From: CBDCUW01 sp965222745
GTDB taxonomy: Bacteria; Planctomycetota; Planctomycetia; Pirellulales; Pirellulaceae
Direction: 5' to 3'
Length of the DNA stretch: 64,000 nt
Assembly (NCBI GenBank): GCA_965222745.1
Contig: CBDCUW010000005.1
Coordinates: forward strand, 1,054,001 to 1,118,000
How positions within the stretch are numbered: position 1 is the first letter of the stretch; each line of letters begins with the position of its first letter. Below are positions 43,901 through 51,443 of the stretch, piece by piece. The translations under genes were made by a program, and so were the position numbers. The notes beneath the pieces were generated by a model that worked only from the letters and a program-made list of their open reading frames with translations, made no database searches and was not told the DNA's origin.

Positions 43901-45585
43901 ATCACCAACAGCACTTTCTTGTTCAGATCGCTTTTGGCGAATCGTCGCAACCAGGAGAGGCTTTCGGTGAGATCCAGCCCGGGCGGAAGACCGGGGCAGC
44001 GCACTCGCAACGAATTCAAAATCCGTTGCTCGGTACCTTCGCCGGCGGCTTCGATAAAAATGACGATCACGGCGTCGTCAAGCAGCGGGACTAATCCTGC
44101 TTTGACAAACGATGATTTTCCGCAGCCGGACGGACCGTAGATCACACCGGCTCGGAACGATTCCAACGGGTCGTCCGAAAGAATACGTCGTTGCCAAAAC
44201 CGAAGGCTGTCGGGAACACCGCGACGATCGCGTGGTCCGGGCAACAGGTGATGAAAAAAGTAGGCATCTTCCAGATCGAATGATCGCAGGCCGCGAGGAA
44301 TGATGTTGGCCAGCCGGGAACTCCGCGAGTCGCGAGAAACGCCCGAAACGCTGGCCGTCAGGGCCTCCTCGATCAACGATTCGCTTAAAAAACCTTCCAG
44401 GTCCGTTGCCAGCGCCGCGGCCGATTCGTAACGATCGGCAGCCCTCTTGCTCATCGCTTTGCGACAGATCCGATCCAGCTCTCGCGGGATGGCCGGGTTG
44501 TGGTTTCGCATCAACAAGGGATCTTTGTTGATCACATCGTCGATCACTTGATTGGGCGACTTGCCGGGAAACGGTCGCTTTCCGGTCAACAGTTCGTACA
44601 TCACCACGCCCAGGCTGAAGATGTCGCTGCGACCGTCGACCAGGTGCGCTTCGCCGCGCGCCTGTTCGGGGCTCATGTACCCCGGCGTGCCCAGCCAACC
44701 GCGGCGACGTTCATGGGCGTCTTGGGCAAGCGCCAATCCAAAATCGCTGACAAAGCAGTGGTTGTTGCGGTCCAGCAGCAGATTGCCTGGTTTGATATCG
44801 CGATGCACCACACCCTGGTCATGAACCGCCTGCAGGGTTTCGGCGACCGACTGGATCAGCCGAATCGCCTCTCGCAGCGGCATCGATTCGCGGTGGATCC
44901 GCTGCCCCAACGTTTCGCCTTGGATGTACTTCATGACGACGAAGCATCGGTCTTCGAATCGTCCGAAGTCATAAATCGGCAGCACCCGCAGATGGTCCAG
45001 GTTGGCCAGCATTCGGGCTTCGGATAGATAGCCCTCGATCGCTTCCAGGGTCATGGCCCGATCGGCGTGCGGAATTTTTACGGCAACCTGCCGCTTCAAT
45101 TCCGGATCGCGGGCGAGATAGACGCTGCCGAAACCGCCCGAACCGAGCACCTCGTCCAAGTGATAGCGGCCCACGGTCTTGCCCAGTTCCGGAGGGTCCT
45201 CGGCGCGAACGGTTTCGGGATCGGCGGAGAATCGATGGTCGGCAGTTCGGTCGACCGTATTTTCGGTATGAATCTTGTTCGTTTTGACGGCCAGGGCGGT
45301 TTGGGCGTCGAAAACATCCTTGATAACCGAGGCAAACTTGGGGAATTCGAGGAAATAGTCGCCCACGGTAAGTGGCATGCCGCGCTCTTTGCGGACCTGC
45401 AGATCCGTTTCCAGCAACTCACGAAACAGCTCGGCACGCCGTTCGGCAGGCACCTCCTGTTCGGAGACCCCGTCCATGAAGGCATGCAGGCAAGGAGCCT
45501 CGTCTTCGTCCCAGCGACTTCTGAACCGGTCGCAGAGCTGGTCGAAGTCGCGTCCCGGTTGATCGACAGTGGCGGGGCTAGTCAT
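40909..45585 (-). CDS. Ser/Thr kinase - STAND NTPase - membrane - FGE-sulfatase fusion protein
   Basis: The 1558-residue protein has, in order: an N-terminal planctomycete kinase leader; a kinase domain (about 140-400) with GSGGFGSVYLARD, AVKIPH, HRDIKPGN, DFGLA and GTPGYMSPE; a STAND-type NTPase (about 450-850) with P-loop GPSGCGKSS and Walker B VLLVIDQFEQW; a membrane helix (LVGTVVTVCLLALGAWGAYW) near 900; a helical repeat-like stretch (about 920-1310); and a C-terminal FGE-sulfatase/C-type-lectin-like domain with SHEVTIEQFLKF, YRLPTPEEWEAACFAG, NTLGLFGTCGNVSEWC and SLGFRIAR. Kinase and NTPase motifs are intact, so it may sense a signal outside and act through ATP-dependent oligomerisation. 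Similar fusions occur in large multidomain signalling and bacterial conflict proteins; the role is not known. Its C-terminus contains four consecutive AAC (Asn) codons. Confidence 0.92.
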   Translation of the reverse strand: MTSPATVDQPGRDFDQLCDRFRSRWDEDEAPCLHAFMDGVSEQEVPAERRAELFRELLETDLQVRKERGMPLTVGDYFLEFPKFASVIKDVFDAQTALAVKTNKIHTENTVDRTADHRFSADPETVRAEDPPELGKTVGRYHLDEVLGSGGFGSVYLARDPELKRQVAVKIPHADRAMTLEAIEGYLSEARMLANLDHLRVLPIYDFGRFEDRCFVVMKYIQGETLGQRIHRESMPLREAIRLIQSVAETLQAVHDQGVVHRDIKPGNLLLDRNNHCFVSDFGLALAQDAHERRRGWLGTPGYMSPEQARGEAHLVDGRSDIFSLGVVMYELLTGKRPFPGKSPNQVIDDVINKDPLLMRNHNPAIPRELDRICRKAMSKRAADRYESAAALATDLEGFLSESLIEEALTASVSGVSRDSRSSRLANIIPRGLRSFDLEDAYFFHHLLPGPRDRRGVPDSLRFWQRRILSDDPLESFRAGVIYGPSGCGKSSFVKAGLVPLLDDAVIVIFIEAAGEGTEQRILNSLRVRCPGLPPGLDLTESLSWLRRFAKSDLNKKVLLVIDQFEQWLHARNEDDDELLPIALRQCDGLNVQCLFLVRDDFWLAVSQLMEELEVDLVSTRNLALVDRFDQTHARNVLAEFGRAYGQLPEHSKEWSRQQEVFLQQAIEGLTEHGAVIPVRLATFAEMMKSRPWDAKSLSMLGGIEGVGARFLDESFSSPNAPAQNRSHQRAVQAILAALLPEAGSNIRGAMRLEDELREVSGYENQPQQFNQLMKILDSDLRLITPADPTGVKRPSSGDSSSSSERFYQLTHDFLVPAVRQWLEMHQQLTMRGRAALLLVDRAELWKARPDKRHLPTWVEWIYFHLLTKRSHRDSSQQKMLEAATRKHLVGTVVTVCLLALGAWGAYWWSGLNRAVALADQLQVASTPEVPQIVQQIRQTKQWSLPELRSRFDRMKEDSKAKTHTAIGLLAVDPQDKELFDFVSRQQLLVDFDLQLVISQQLTSHNVDRLLENLWKTLLNEKADSNLRFRSALALATLDPPSGDANSEQWQSVASFVGNQLMDHIAEQPRVYLGLVECIRPAKSVVFQPLWKAIRDPSESQRRDLAINCVMDLYADDLPRLADVLLDVRGPRTVAVLKSLGKNFDDIHSLLTQTVDSSPDLEDPKAVQNRKANRQANAAILLMAQSADETVWPLLHHSKIPDSRSWLIDRISRFEIAPAKLLNRLESAEDPGETAGLLLALGKYSPEQFDPTDLRRIIFLAKEKHQENGDSGVHSAASYLLRRFEQDDWLAKTQADNAENQTGKGNWSVTPHGQTMIQVTGDGLDFEIASHEVTIEQFLKFRAGRVSSIMPDRAASHDCPMHLVSWFDAIAYCRWRSKKDGLGEEDMCYPPLQDIPKDVPPSQEASDEPIGLHPDYLNRRGYRLPTPEEWEAACFAGAVTPFPFGYDLSLQTNFAWYDNNPNIATHPVGTFMPNTLGLFGTCGNVSEWCSAGGQWDSSNVRQFRGNNNNGAKSDRSFREGVWPAGTRFYSLGFRIARSATSVHDSEPSDVVVGQNDDK

Positions 45586-46010
45586 TCAAACAAAGCTCAT
45601 CCTGTTGCCAGTCCAGCGACTGAAGCCAAGGGGAAACATCGGATTGGTATGTTCGTCAGCCGGTTTGCGGCCGCCCCCGTGAACATCCGGTTGTTCATGA
45701 CTGATCATCATAGCAGCAGCGGGCTGTTCGTAGTTGCTGTACGGTGCGGAGGCAATGTGGGGTCAACTGTCCTGCCCTCCCCATCGAAATCCGCTGGCCC
45801 TGCGGGCGATCGTATCCCACTATATTGCCGAGTAGAACGGCTCCCGCGGAGTGGGGGCGGCGGATGGCAAAGGGGGGGTGAAACCGCACCATGGTGGTTC
45901 GATCAGATTCAATTTCGTAGCCCGACCGTTTGTAGCTCGACCGTCCCGGTCGTGATTTGCAGCGGAGACCGCCGCGCTACGATGGAAAACAAACCGAAAC
46001 GTTCCGTTCG
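45586..46010. other. Divergent intergenic region
   Basis: This 425-base region separates the divergent kinase-STAND gene and the gene at 46011, and must hold both promoters. It contains CGACCG-TCC-CGGTCG at about 45938-45952, one of the short palindromes common between genes here. No gene is supported; long frames that cross it are continuations of unlikely antisense frames. Confidence 0.5.
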
Positions 46011-46688
46011 ATGCATCAATCGCAGCCCGCCGTGTACAGGTTCTTTTGTGTCTTGCAGCGACGCAACCGTGCGCCCGATTCGGCGCTGCGAGGCAAGATC
46101 GCCATCAGGCTGCATACAGTGGACGAAGAGACATTGGAGAAAGTCACCGCATCGGGCGATCAACCGTCACGGACAGTTCGCCGACGCAGCGATCTTCCGG
46201 AAACGCCCGAGGGGATTCCCATCGTTCAGGCGGAACAGGCTTTTGCGGTGGAAATCATCAACCATTCCCAAGAGAAAATTTTTTGCGAAGCCGTTTTTCT
46301 GGGCAGCGATTATTCGATCCATCCGCTCAGCAGTTTGGCGTACGAGGATGGTTACAAACCGTTCGACGGCCAACGAAAACGAGTCGACCCAGGCGAAACA
46401 CAGTGGTTTGGACTGGAAGCAAGTGGAGGTGTGATCGCCTCCTATCCGCCGGATGATCCCCTGCGGCGAAATCAGTTTGTCGAAGAGACGGAATTCATCA
46501 AAGTCTTTGCCAGCGCAGCGGAAGCCTGTTACGACGCTTTTACTCAACAGGGACTTGAGTTGCCCAGCGACGAGACCGAGTCGGCGTTTGACCTGGTGTT
46601 GGCTTCGGAAACGCAACCCGCCAGCCGATCTGTCCAATCACACCGCCCGAAAAATGAAAGCGACTGGGCGGCGGCCGAATCGCGGTAG
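46011..46688 (+). CDS. Hypothetical protein divergent from the kinase-STAND gene
   Basis: The 225-residue product (ATG 46011, MHQSQPAVYRFF) has no signal peptide. Its middle holds EQAFAVEIINHSQEKIFCEA, then FLGSDYSIHPL and VDPGETQWFGLEA, ending in a TEFIKVFASAAEA segment. That pattern resembles the beta-sandwich domain that follows caspase-like and similar planctomycete proteins (the family resembling DUF4384), but I am not certain. The C-terminus is unusual: in the -1 frame a further 93 codons without a start give a protein-like continuation up to 46939, so this gene may be frameshifted near 46660-46680. The gene at 40909 is divergent. Confidence 0.6.
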   Translation: MHQSQPAVYRFFCVLQRRNRAPDSALRGKIAIRLHTVDEETLEKVTASGDQPSRTVRRRSDLPETPEGIPIVQAEQAFAVEIINHSQEKIFCEAVFLGSDYSIHPLSSLAYEDGYKPFDGQRKRVDPGETQWFGLEASGGVIASYPPDDPLRRNQFVEETEFIKVFASAAEACYDAFTQQGLELPSDETESAFDLVLASETQPASRSVQSHRPKNESDWAAAESR

Positions 46689-46939
46689 CTTGGGATGGCC
46701 AGGACGCTCGGCTCATTGGAGTGGCGCTGCCGGGCAGCAGTTCGATCGAGCTGGTCGGACTGGAGCTGGACGTTGCGGCGGAGTTCGATTCTCGGCAACT
46801 CCGTTCGGTTTGCCTGTTGTTCTACGAGGTTGCAGCAGTCCGATCTTCGGAAGCTTCAGAGGTTCTCTGGGAGTGTTTTCAGACCGAGCGACTGCCCAAC
46901 GAGCTGACAAAGTCGCTCCGCAGAGTGTTGAAAAAGTAG
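46658..46939 (+). pseudogene. Coding-looking stretch, possible frameshifted 3' part of the 46011 gene
   Basis: After a TGA at 46655-46657 a 93-codon frame reads LGGGRIAVAWDGQDARLIGV, then LPGSSSIELVGLELDVAAEF and ends RRVLKK. No ATG start is present; a GTG at 46718 could start a 73-codon product. It lies in the -1 frame relative to the preceding gene, and the junction is in a GGCGGCGGCC run that could be prone to slippage or sequencing error. Joined, the product would be about 300 residues. Both a decayed gene and a separate small gene remain possible. Confidence 0.45.
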
Positions 46940-47037
46940 CTCCGGCTACGAAGTGAACCACCAGCTTCCCGATGGTGTCTGCAACGGGCGCGTCCGATCG
47001 GTTCCCAGGCTTCACTGTCAACGTTAGCATGAGCGTC

Positions 47038-47880
47038 ATGAAATTCACGAAAATGCATGGCGCGGGCAACGACTATGTTTATGTCGATTGCTTTGCCGAA
47101 AATCTGCCTGATGATTTGCCCGATCTGGCTCGTCGAATCTCCCACCGCCGTTTTGGTGTTGGCGGTGACGGGTTGATTTTGATTCGGCCCAGCGATGTTG
47201 CCGACGCGCGGATGCAGATGTTCAACGCCGATGGCAGCGAGGCGGAGATGTGCGGCAACGGAATCCGCTGTCTTGCCAAGTACGTGCATGACCACGGCAT
47301 TGCGCCAAAGCGATCGCTGCGAATCGAAACTGGGGCTGGTGTGTTGGATCTGCAGCTCGACGTCGGTCCCGACGGGCGGGTATCGCAAGTCACGGTCGAC
47401 ATGGGACCGCCCGAACTGGAGGCGGAAAAAGTACCCACCATGTTGGCCGATTCGAGCAGCGTGATTGGGCATGTCGCCACGTTCGACGGCCAGCAGGTCG
47501 AAGTCACTTGTGTTTCGATGGGCAATCCGCACTGCATCCTCTTTGTCGAATCGGCCAGTGATGAACTGGTGCTGGGGTTGGGCCCAAAAATCGAGAACGA
47601 CCCCATGTTTCCTCGTCGGACCAATGTTGAATTTGTCGAAGTGATTTCACCGACGGAGGTGAGACAGCGGACCTGGGAGCGCGGATCGGGAGAGACTTGG
47701 GCGTGCGGCACGGGGGCTTCGGCAGTGTGTGTGGCCGGTGTGCTGACCGGGCGGACCGATCGAAAAATCCTCAATCATCTGCTTGGCGGCGATTTGACGC
47801 TGCATTGGGACGGCGCGTCCAATCACGTCATGATGACAGGTGGCGCGACGGAAGTTTTTGACGGCACGTGGGACGTTTGA
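47038..47880 (+). CDS. dapF: Diaminopimelate epimerase DapF
   Basis: The 280-residue protein has the DapF start MKFTKMHGAGNDYVYVD, the first catalytic Cys in NADGSEAEMCGNGIRC, SMGNPHCILFVE, and the second in ETWACGTGASAV. It interconverts LL- and meso-diaminopimelate in lysine and peptidoglycan synthesis. ATG 47038 is chosen; ATG 47029 is in frame nine bases upstream. xseA follows with a 35-base spacer, so the two may be cotranscribed. Planctomycete cell walls were long disputed, and an intact dapF fits the now accepted peptidoglycan. Confidence 0.96.
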   Translation: MKFTKMHGAGNDYVYVDCFAENLPDDLPDLARRISHRRFGVGGDGLILIRPSDVADARMQMFNADGSEAEMCGNGIRCLAKYVHDHGIAPKRSLRIETGAGVLDLQLDVGPDGRVSQVTVDMGPPELEAEKVPTMLADSSSVIGHVATFDGQQVEVTCVSMGNPHCILFVESASDELVLGLGPKIENDPMFPRRTNVEFVEVISPTEVRQRTWERGSGETWACGTGASAVCVAGVLTGRTDRKILNHLLGGDLTLHWDGASNHVMMTGGATEVFDGTWDV

Positions 47881-47915
47881 TACCCGACTTTCGATAGCAG
47901 GCAGCGGCAAATCCA

Positions 47916-49148
47916 GTGAGCAGCGGTCAGCGCGGCGAACAGCCTCCCGAAGCGATGTCGGTCAGCGAGTTGACCGGACACATCAAAGCGGTGGTGGAAG
48001 AAACGTTTCCACCGCTGTGGGTCGTCGGCGAGATCTCTGATCTGACCCGTCCTCGCAGCGGTCATGTCTATTTGACACTGAAAGATGACGATTCGCAGAT
48101 TCGTGGTGTCATCTGGCGCAGTACCGCGGCGCGTCTGAATGTCGACCTGCACGACGGCCAAGCGGTGCTCTGCTTCGGTGAATTGGAAGTCTACGCTGCA
48201 CGTGGCACCTACCAACTGGTCATCCGCAAGCTTCAGCCACAAGGGCTCGGTGCGTTGCAGATCGCTTTCCAGAAGCTGCAAGCGAAACTCAACGCGGAAG
48301 GGCTGTTTGCTGTCGAGCGGAAGAGGCCCTTGCCAAGATTTCCACGCCGAATCGCAGTGGTGACCAGCCCGAGCGGAGCTGCGGTTCGCGATTTTTTGAA
48401 AGCGGCCGACAATCGTTGGCAGGGAGGACAGATTGTTGTCGTTCCGGCATTGGTGCAAGGTGAGGGCGCGTCGCGTTCGGTCGAATTGGCGATTCGCGAC
48501 GCACATCGGCTGCATCCAAAGCCCGATGTGATTCTGTTGACCCGCGGCGGCGGCAGCTTGGAAGATCTTTGGTGCTTCAACGAAGAACGCGTGGTTCGCG
48601 CGGTAGCAGCTTCCAAGATTCCGATCGTTTCGGCGATTGGACATGAAATCGATATCACTCTTTGTGACCTTGCCGCCGATGTGCGGGCGCTGACACCGAC
48701 TGACGGTGCAACACAAATTCTTCCCGATGGAAATCTGGTCGAGAAGATGAATCGTGAAATGCGTCGCCGGCTGGATCGGTCGATCCAGATGGCAATGCAA
48801 GATCGGCGCGCGCGGTTGGAAGCGTTGGCCGAACGAACAGTGATGCGCCGGCCGCACGAGATGGTTCATCTTCGTTGGCGCCGGTTGGATGAACTTGACT
48901 TGCGCGCCAGGCGCGCCATGTTTGCCAAACTGGAAATGGGTCGAGCCAATCTCGCAACCGCCGCGGCAGCGCTCTCGGCGCTATCTCCCCTGGATGTGTT
49001 GACGCGAGGGTACAGCGTCACGATGGATCCAAACGATCAGGCCATCACCGATGCTCGGGCGGTGGATGTTGGTGACGTGTTGCGAACCAAGTTGTTTCGC
49101 GGCGAAATCGAATCGGTGGTTCAACGAATCGACAAACCGGAACAGTAG
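47916..49148 (+). CDS. xseA: Exodeoxyribonuclease VII large subunit XseA
   Basis: The 410-residue protein has the N-terminal OB-fold (MSVSELTGHIKAVVEETFPP, WVVGEISDLTRPRSGHVYLT, LKDDDSQIRGVIWRS) and the catalytic part with PRRIAVVTSPSGAAVRDFL and DVILLTRGGGSLEDLWCFNE, VSAIGHEIDITLCDLAAD. It degrades single-stranded DNA as a complex with XseB. GTG 47916 gives a 13-residue leader before an in-frame ATG at 47955, which is a strong alternative. No xseB gene is visible in the next few hundred bases. Confidence 0.95.
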   Translation: MSSGQRGEQPPEAMSVSELTGHIKAVVEETFPPLWVVGEISDLTRPRSGHVYLTLKDDDSQIRGVIWRSTAARLNVDLHDGQAVLCFGELEVYAARGTYQLVIRKLQPQGLGALQIAFQKLQAKLNAEGLFAVERKRPLPRFPRRIAVVTSPSGAAVRDFLKAADNRWQGGQIVVVPALVQGEGASRSVELAIRDAHRLHPKPDVILLTRGGGSLEDLWCFNEERVVRAVAASKIPIVSAIGHEIDITLCDLAADVRALTPTDGATQILPDGNLVEKMNREMRRRLDRSIQMAMQDRRARLEALAERTVMRRPHEMVHLRWRRLDELDLRARRAMFAKLEMGRANLATAAAALSALSPLDVLTRGYSVTMDPNDQAITDARAVDVGDVLRTKLFRGEIESVVQRIDKPEQ

Positions 49149-49682
49149 TCGATCGTCTTGTGAGAATCGTCACAAAGTTGCCTCGCCGAAAATGTCAACC
49201 GAAACTTTTTAAAGTTGGCTATTTTTACTTTGCGTCTTTTTAAGGGAATTTAGTTGACCCTTTAGGGGGTCACGACGTAGAATTAGTTGCACGCGGGGAA
49301 GAGGCGATTTCGGCTCGGTTTTCCGCTTCTTCTCGGCTGCCCGACCACACCTTTTCTCCTGGTCGGTATTCCTTTTCGCACGGGATCATATTGGCTGATT
49401 CGAGCCGACAGCCCACCGGCGGGCAACGTCCCCGGTGACTTGAAGGTCCGATTCATTGTCAATGTCTTTGCCACTTCGATTGGGGTGGAAAGTCACAGCG
49501 ATCTGACCTCGCGCCACCGGCCTGACTTGTCCCGCTGAACCGGGAACGGCTGGTCCATTCAAGTGGAATGGGCGCCGCAACGACTAGGGACACGGTCTCC
49601 TTCGAAGCGAGCGGGTCAGCAAATGGGTCATTTACTGCAGCGCCGTCATCGGCACACAGCCGCTGCGCGCCCCAGCAGCGCT
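49149..49682. promoter_or_regulatory. Intergenic region with AT-rich stretch before the beta-oxidation operon
   Basis: These 534 bases separate xseA from the acyl-CoA synthetase. At 49190-49255 the sequence becomes AT-rich (TTTTTAAAGTTGGC and TTTTTACTTTGCG), a plausible promoter region. A GACCC-loop-GGGTC hairpin at about 49256-49271 follows. Open frames in the region (for example from 49287 or 49563) overlap one another and do not look coding. Which part regulates the operon cannot be told. Confidence 0.45.
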
Positions 49683-51443
49683 ATGAAACCTTCGGCATCG
49701 GTGCCCTTGGGGATCAAAAGCTACGAAGGGCTGCCTGCGTTTGGGCTGTTACAACATGCCGCGCAGGCCATTCCCGACCGCGAAGCGATTCGATACGGCG
49801 ACCAAAGTTGGAACTACGCACAGCTCAACGAAGATTCGATTCGTTGCGCGGCGATGTTGCAGCGGATTGGTGTGCATCCCGGTGATCGCGTCGGGATCTT
49901 ATTGCCCAACGTACCGGAATACGTCATTGCCGCCAACGCGATTTGGCGCGCCGGTGGAGTCGCGATCGCGATCAGTCCACTGATGGTTGCCGAAGAAGTT
50001 CAATCGCTCGTTCGGGCAACCGGCTGCCGATTGGTCGTCTGTTTGGACATGCTTGCCCACCTGGTTTCGGGTGCCGAAGCATCCGATTCTTCGGCGGTGG
50101 GGACGTTGTTGGTTTCGATTCGCCAGCATCTGCCGGCGCTGCAGCAACTGGGATACCTGTGGGCGCGTCACAGTCGAACCGGCCATTGGACACTTCCTGA
50201 GACACCTCATTGTCGTTGGTTGTGGAATGAAATGGAGACCACCGATCGCAACTGGCAACCGATTTCGATCGATCCGGTGGAGGATCCCGCTTACATCATT
50301 CCTACCGGAGGCACGACGGCGGCACCCAAAGCGGTGACGCTCAGTCATCAAGGCATGGTCGCCAACGCCTGGCAGCAATACGAGTGGACCGAGAGATCGT
50401 TTGCTGAAGAAAAAATGCTGGCGGTTTTGCCGTTCTTTCACAGCTACGGAATGTCGGCGACGGTGATGGCGGGAGCAGCGATGGGAGCAACGCTGGTCTT
50501 GCACCATCGTTTCAACACTCGGCAAACCATTCGTCTGATCAGCCAGCATCGTCCCACGGTGTTTCACGCAGTGCCGGCGATGTTGGACGCGATGAACGAG
50601 CGGTTGCGGGCTCATCCGGCGGACCTGAGCAGTCTGCGATGGGTGATTTCGGGCGGCGCGCCGCTGGAGGAATCGATCGGCAGCGAGTTCGCTCGGAACA
50701 GCGGTGCCTTGGTGGTGGAAGGTTACGGGCTTTCGGAAGCGTCGCCGGTCACCCATGTCGGACACTTGTTCCAACAGCCGCGTTACGGATCGATCGGCAT
50801 GCCCCTGCCTGAAACGGAGTGTCGCATTGTTCAAGTGCAAGACCAGTCCACAGAAGGTCTTGCACATTCGTTCGACCGGTCCTCAGAAGGTCTTGCACAT
50901 TCGTTCGACCGGTCCGAAAGGGGCGAACCCGTGGATGTGGAAGAAGGCCAGGTCGGCGAACTGATTGTTCGCGGTCCGCAGTTGATGCTTGGCTATTGGA
51001 ACGATCGCGCGGCGACAGCCCAAGCGATTCGCGGCGGATGGCTACATACCGGTGATCTGGCTGTCAAGGAAGACGACGTCTATCGCATCGTGGGTCGAAA
51101 AAAGGATTTGATCATCACGTCGGGATTCAACGTCTATCCACGCGAGGTGGAAGAGGTGCTGCGGCAGTGCGACGACGTGTTGGATGCTGCTGTGGTCGGC
51201 CAGCCCGATCCGCATCGCGGCGAAGTCGTCAAAGCGTTCATCGTGCTGAAGCCGGGTGCCACCTGGAACGAGCGGCAGCTGCACGAGCATTGCCAAAACC
51301 ATTTGTCCAAACAGAAACGGCCCCGCGTCTTTGAACGTTGTCATGGCGATTTGCCCCGAAATTTCTTGGGCAAAGTGATACGCCGGCATTTGCGCGAGGC
51401 CGATTCCGATTCTCCGCTAGCGGTCAACCAGGAGGTGAAGTGA
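49683..51443 (+). CDS. Acyl-CoA synthetase (AMP-forming), operon leader
   Basis: The 586-residue protein has the AMP-binding motif IIPTGGTTAAPKAV, LPFFHSYGMSA, VISGGAPLEE, EGYGLSEASPVTH, GWLHTGDLAV and GRKKDLIITSGFNVYP, all diagnostic of fatty acyl-CoA ligases. It activates a fatty acid for beta-oxidation. The start is ATG 49683 (MKPSASVP) because the longer frame from 49563 is Arg-rich and unlike a protein. Between the A8-like sequence and the nucleotide domain lies a tandem 11-residue repeat (EGLAHSFDRS twice), also described separately. It is probably in one operon with the next three genes. Confidence 0.92.
   Translation: MKPSASVPLGIKSYEGLPAFGLLQHAAQAIPDREAIRYGDQSWNYAQLNEDSIRCAAMLQRIGVHPGDRVGILLPNVPEYVIAANAIWRAGGVAIAISPLMVAEEVQSLVRATGCRLVVCLDMLAHLVSGAEASDSSAVGTLLVSIRQHLPALQQLGYLWARHSRTGHWTLPETPHCRWLWNEMETTDRNWQPISIDPVEDPAYIIPTGGTTAAPKAVTLSHQGMVANAWQQYEWTERSFAEEKMLAVLPFFHSYGMSATVMAGAAMGATLVLHHRFNTRQTIRLISQHRPTVFHAVPAMLDAMNERLRAHPADLSSLRWVISGGAPLEESIGSEFARNSGALVVEGYGLSEASPVTHVGHLFQQPRYGSIGMPLPETECRIVQVQDQSTEGLAHSFDRSSEGLAHSFDRSERGEPVDVEEGQVGELIVRGPQLMLGYWNDRAATAQAIRGGWLHTGDLAVKEDDVYRIVGRKKDLIITSGFNVYPREVEEVLRQCDDVLDAAVVGQPDPHRGEVVKAFIVLKPGATWNERQLHEHCQNHLSKQKRPRVFERCHGDLPRNFLGKVIRRHLREADSDSPLAVNQEVK
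50849..50914. repeat. In-frame tandem repeat derived from an interspersed repeat
   Basis: Two copies with a 33-base period encode (S/T)EGLAHSFDRS twice (22-base cores at 50856-50877 and 50889-50910). The core also stands in the intergenic region at 9168-9189 with one mismatch. The insert lies in a surface loop of the acyl-CoA synthetase by my reading (between IVQVQDQ and GEPVDVEEGQVGELIVRG), so it is probably tolerated. Confidence 0.8.

Noticed and set aside
40909..45585. YADD sequence (DLYADDLPRL) suggesting a reverse transcriptase
   Set aside because: It lies in the helical repeat-like part of the kinase-STAND protein without any other reverse transcriptase motifs; chance match.
45067..46434. 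A 455-codon plus-strand frame crossing the kinase-STAND start
   Set aside because: It overlaps the first 500 bases of the kinase gene in antisense and reads Arg/Pro-rich low-quality sequence; no domain.
49149..49682. xseB small subunit gene after xseA
   Set aside because: No frame in the next 500 bases reads like an 80-residue XseB; the short frames here overlap and have no family pattern.
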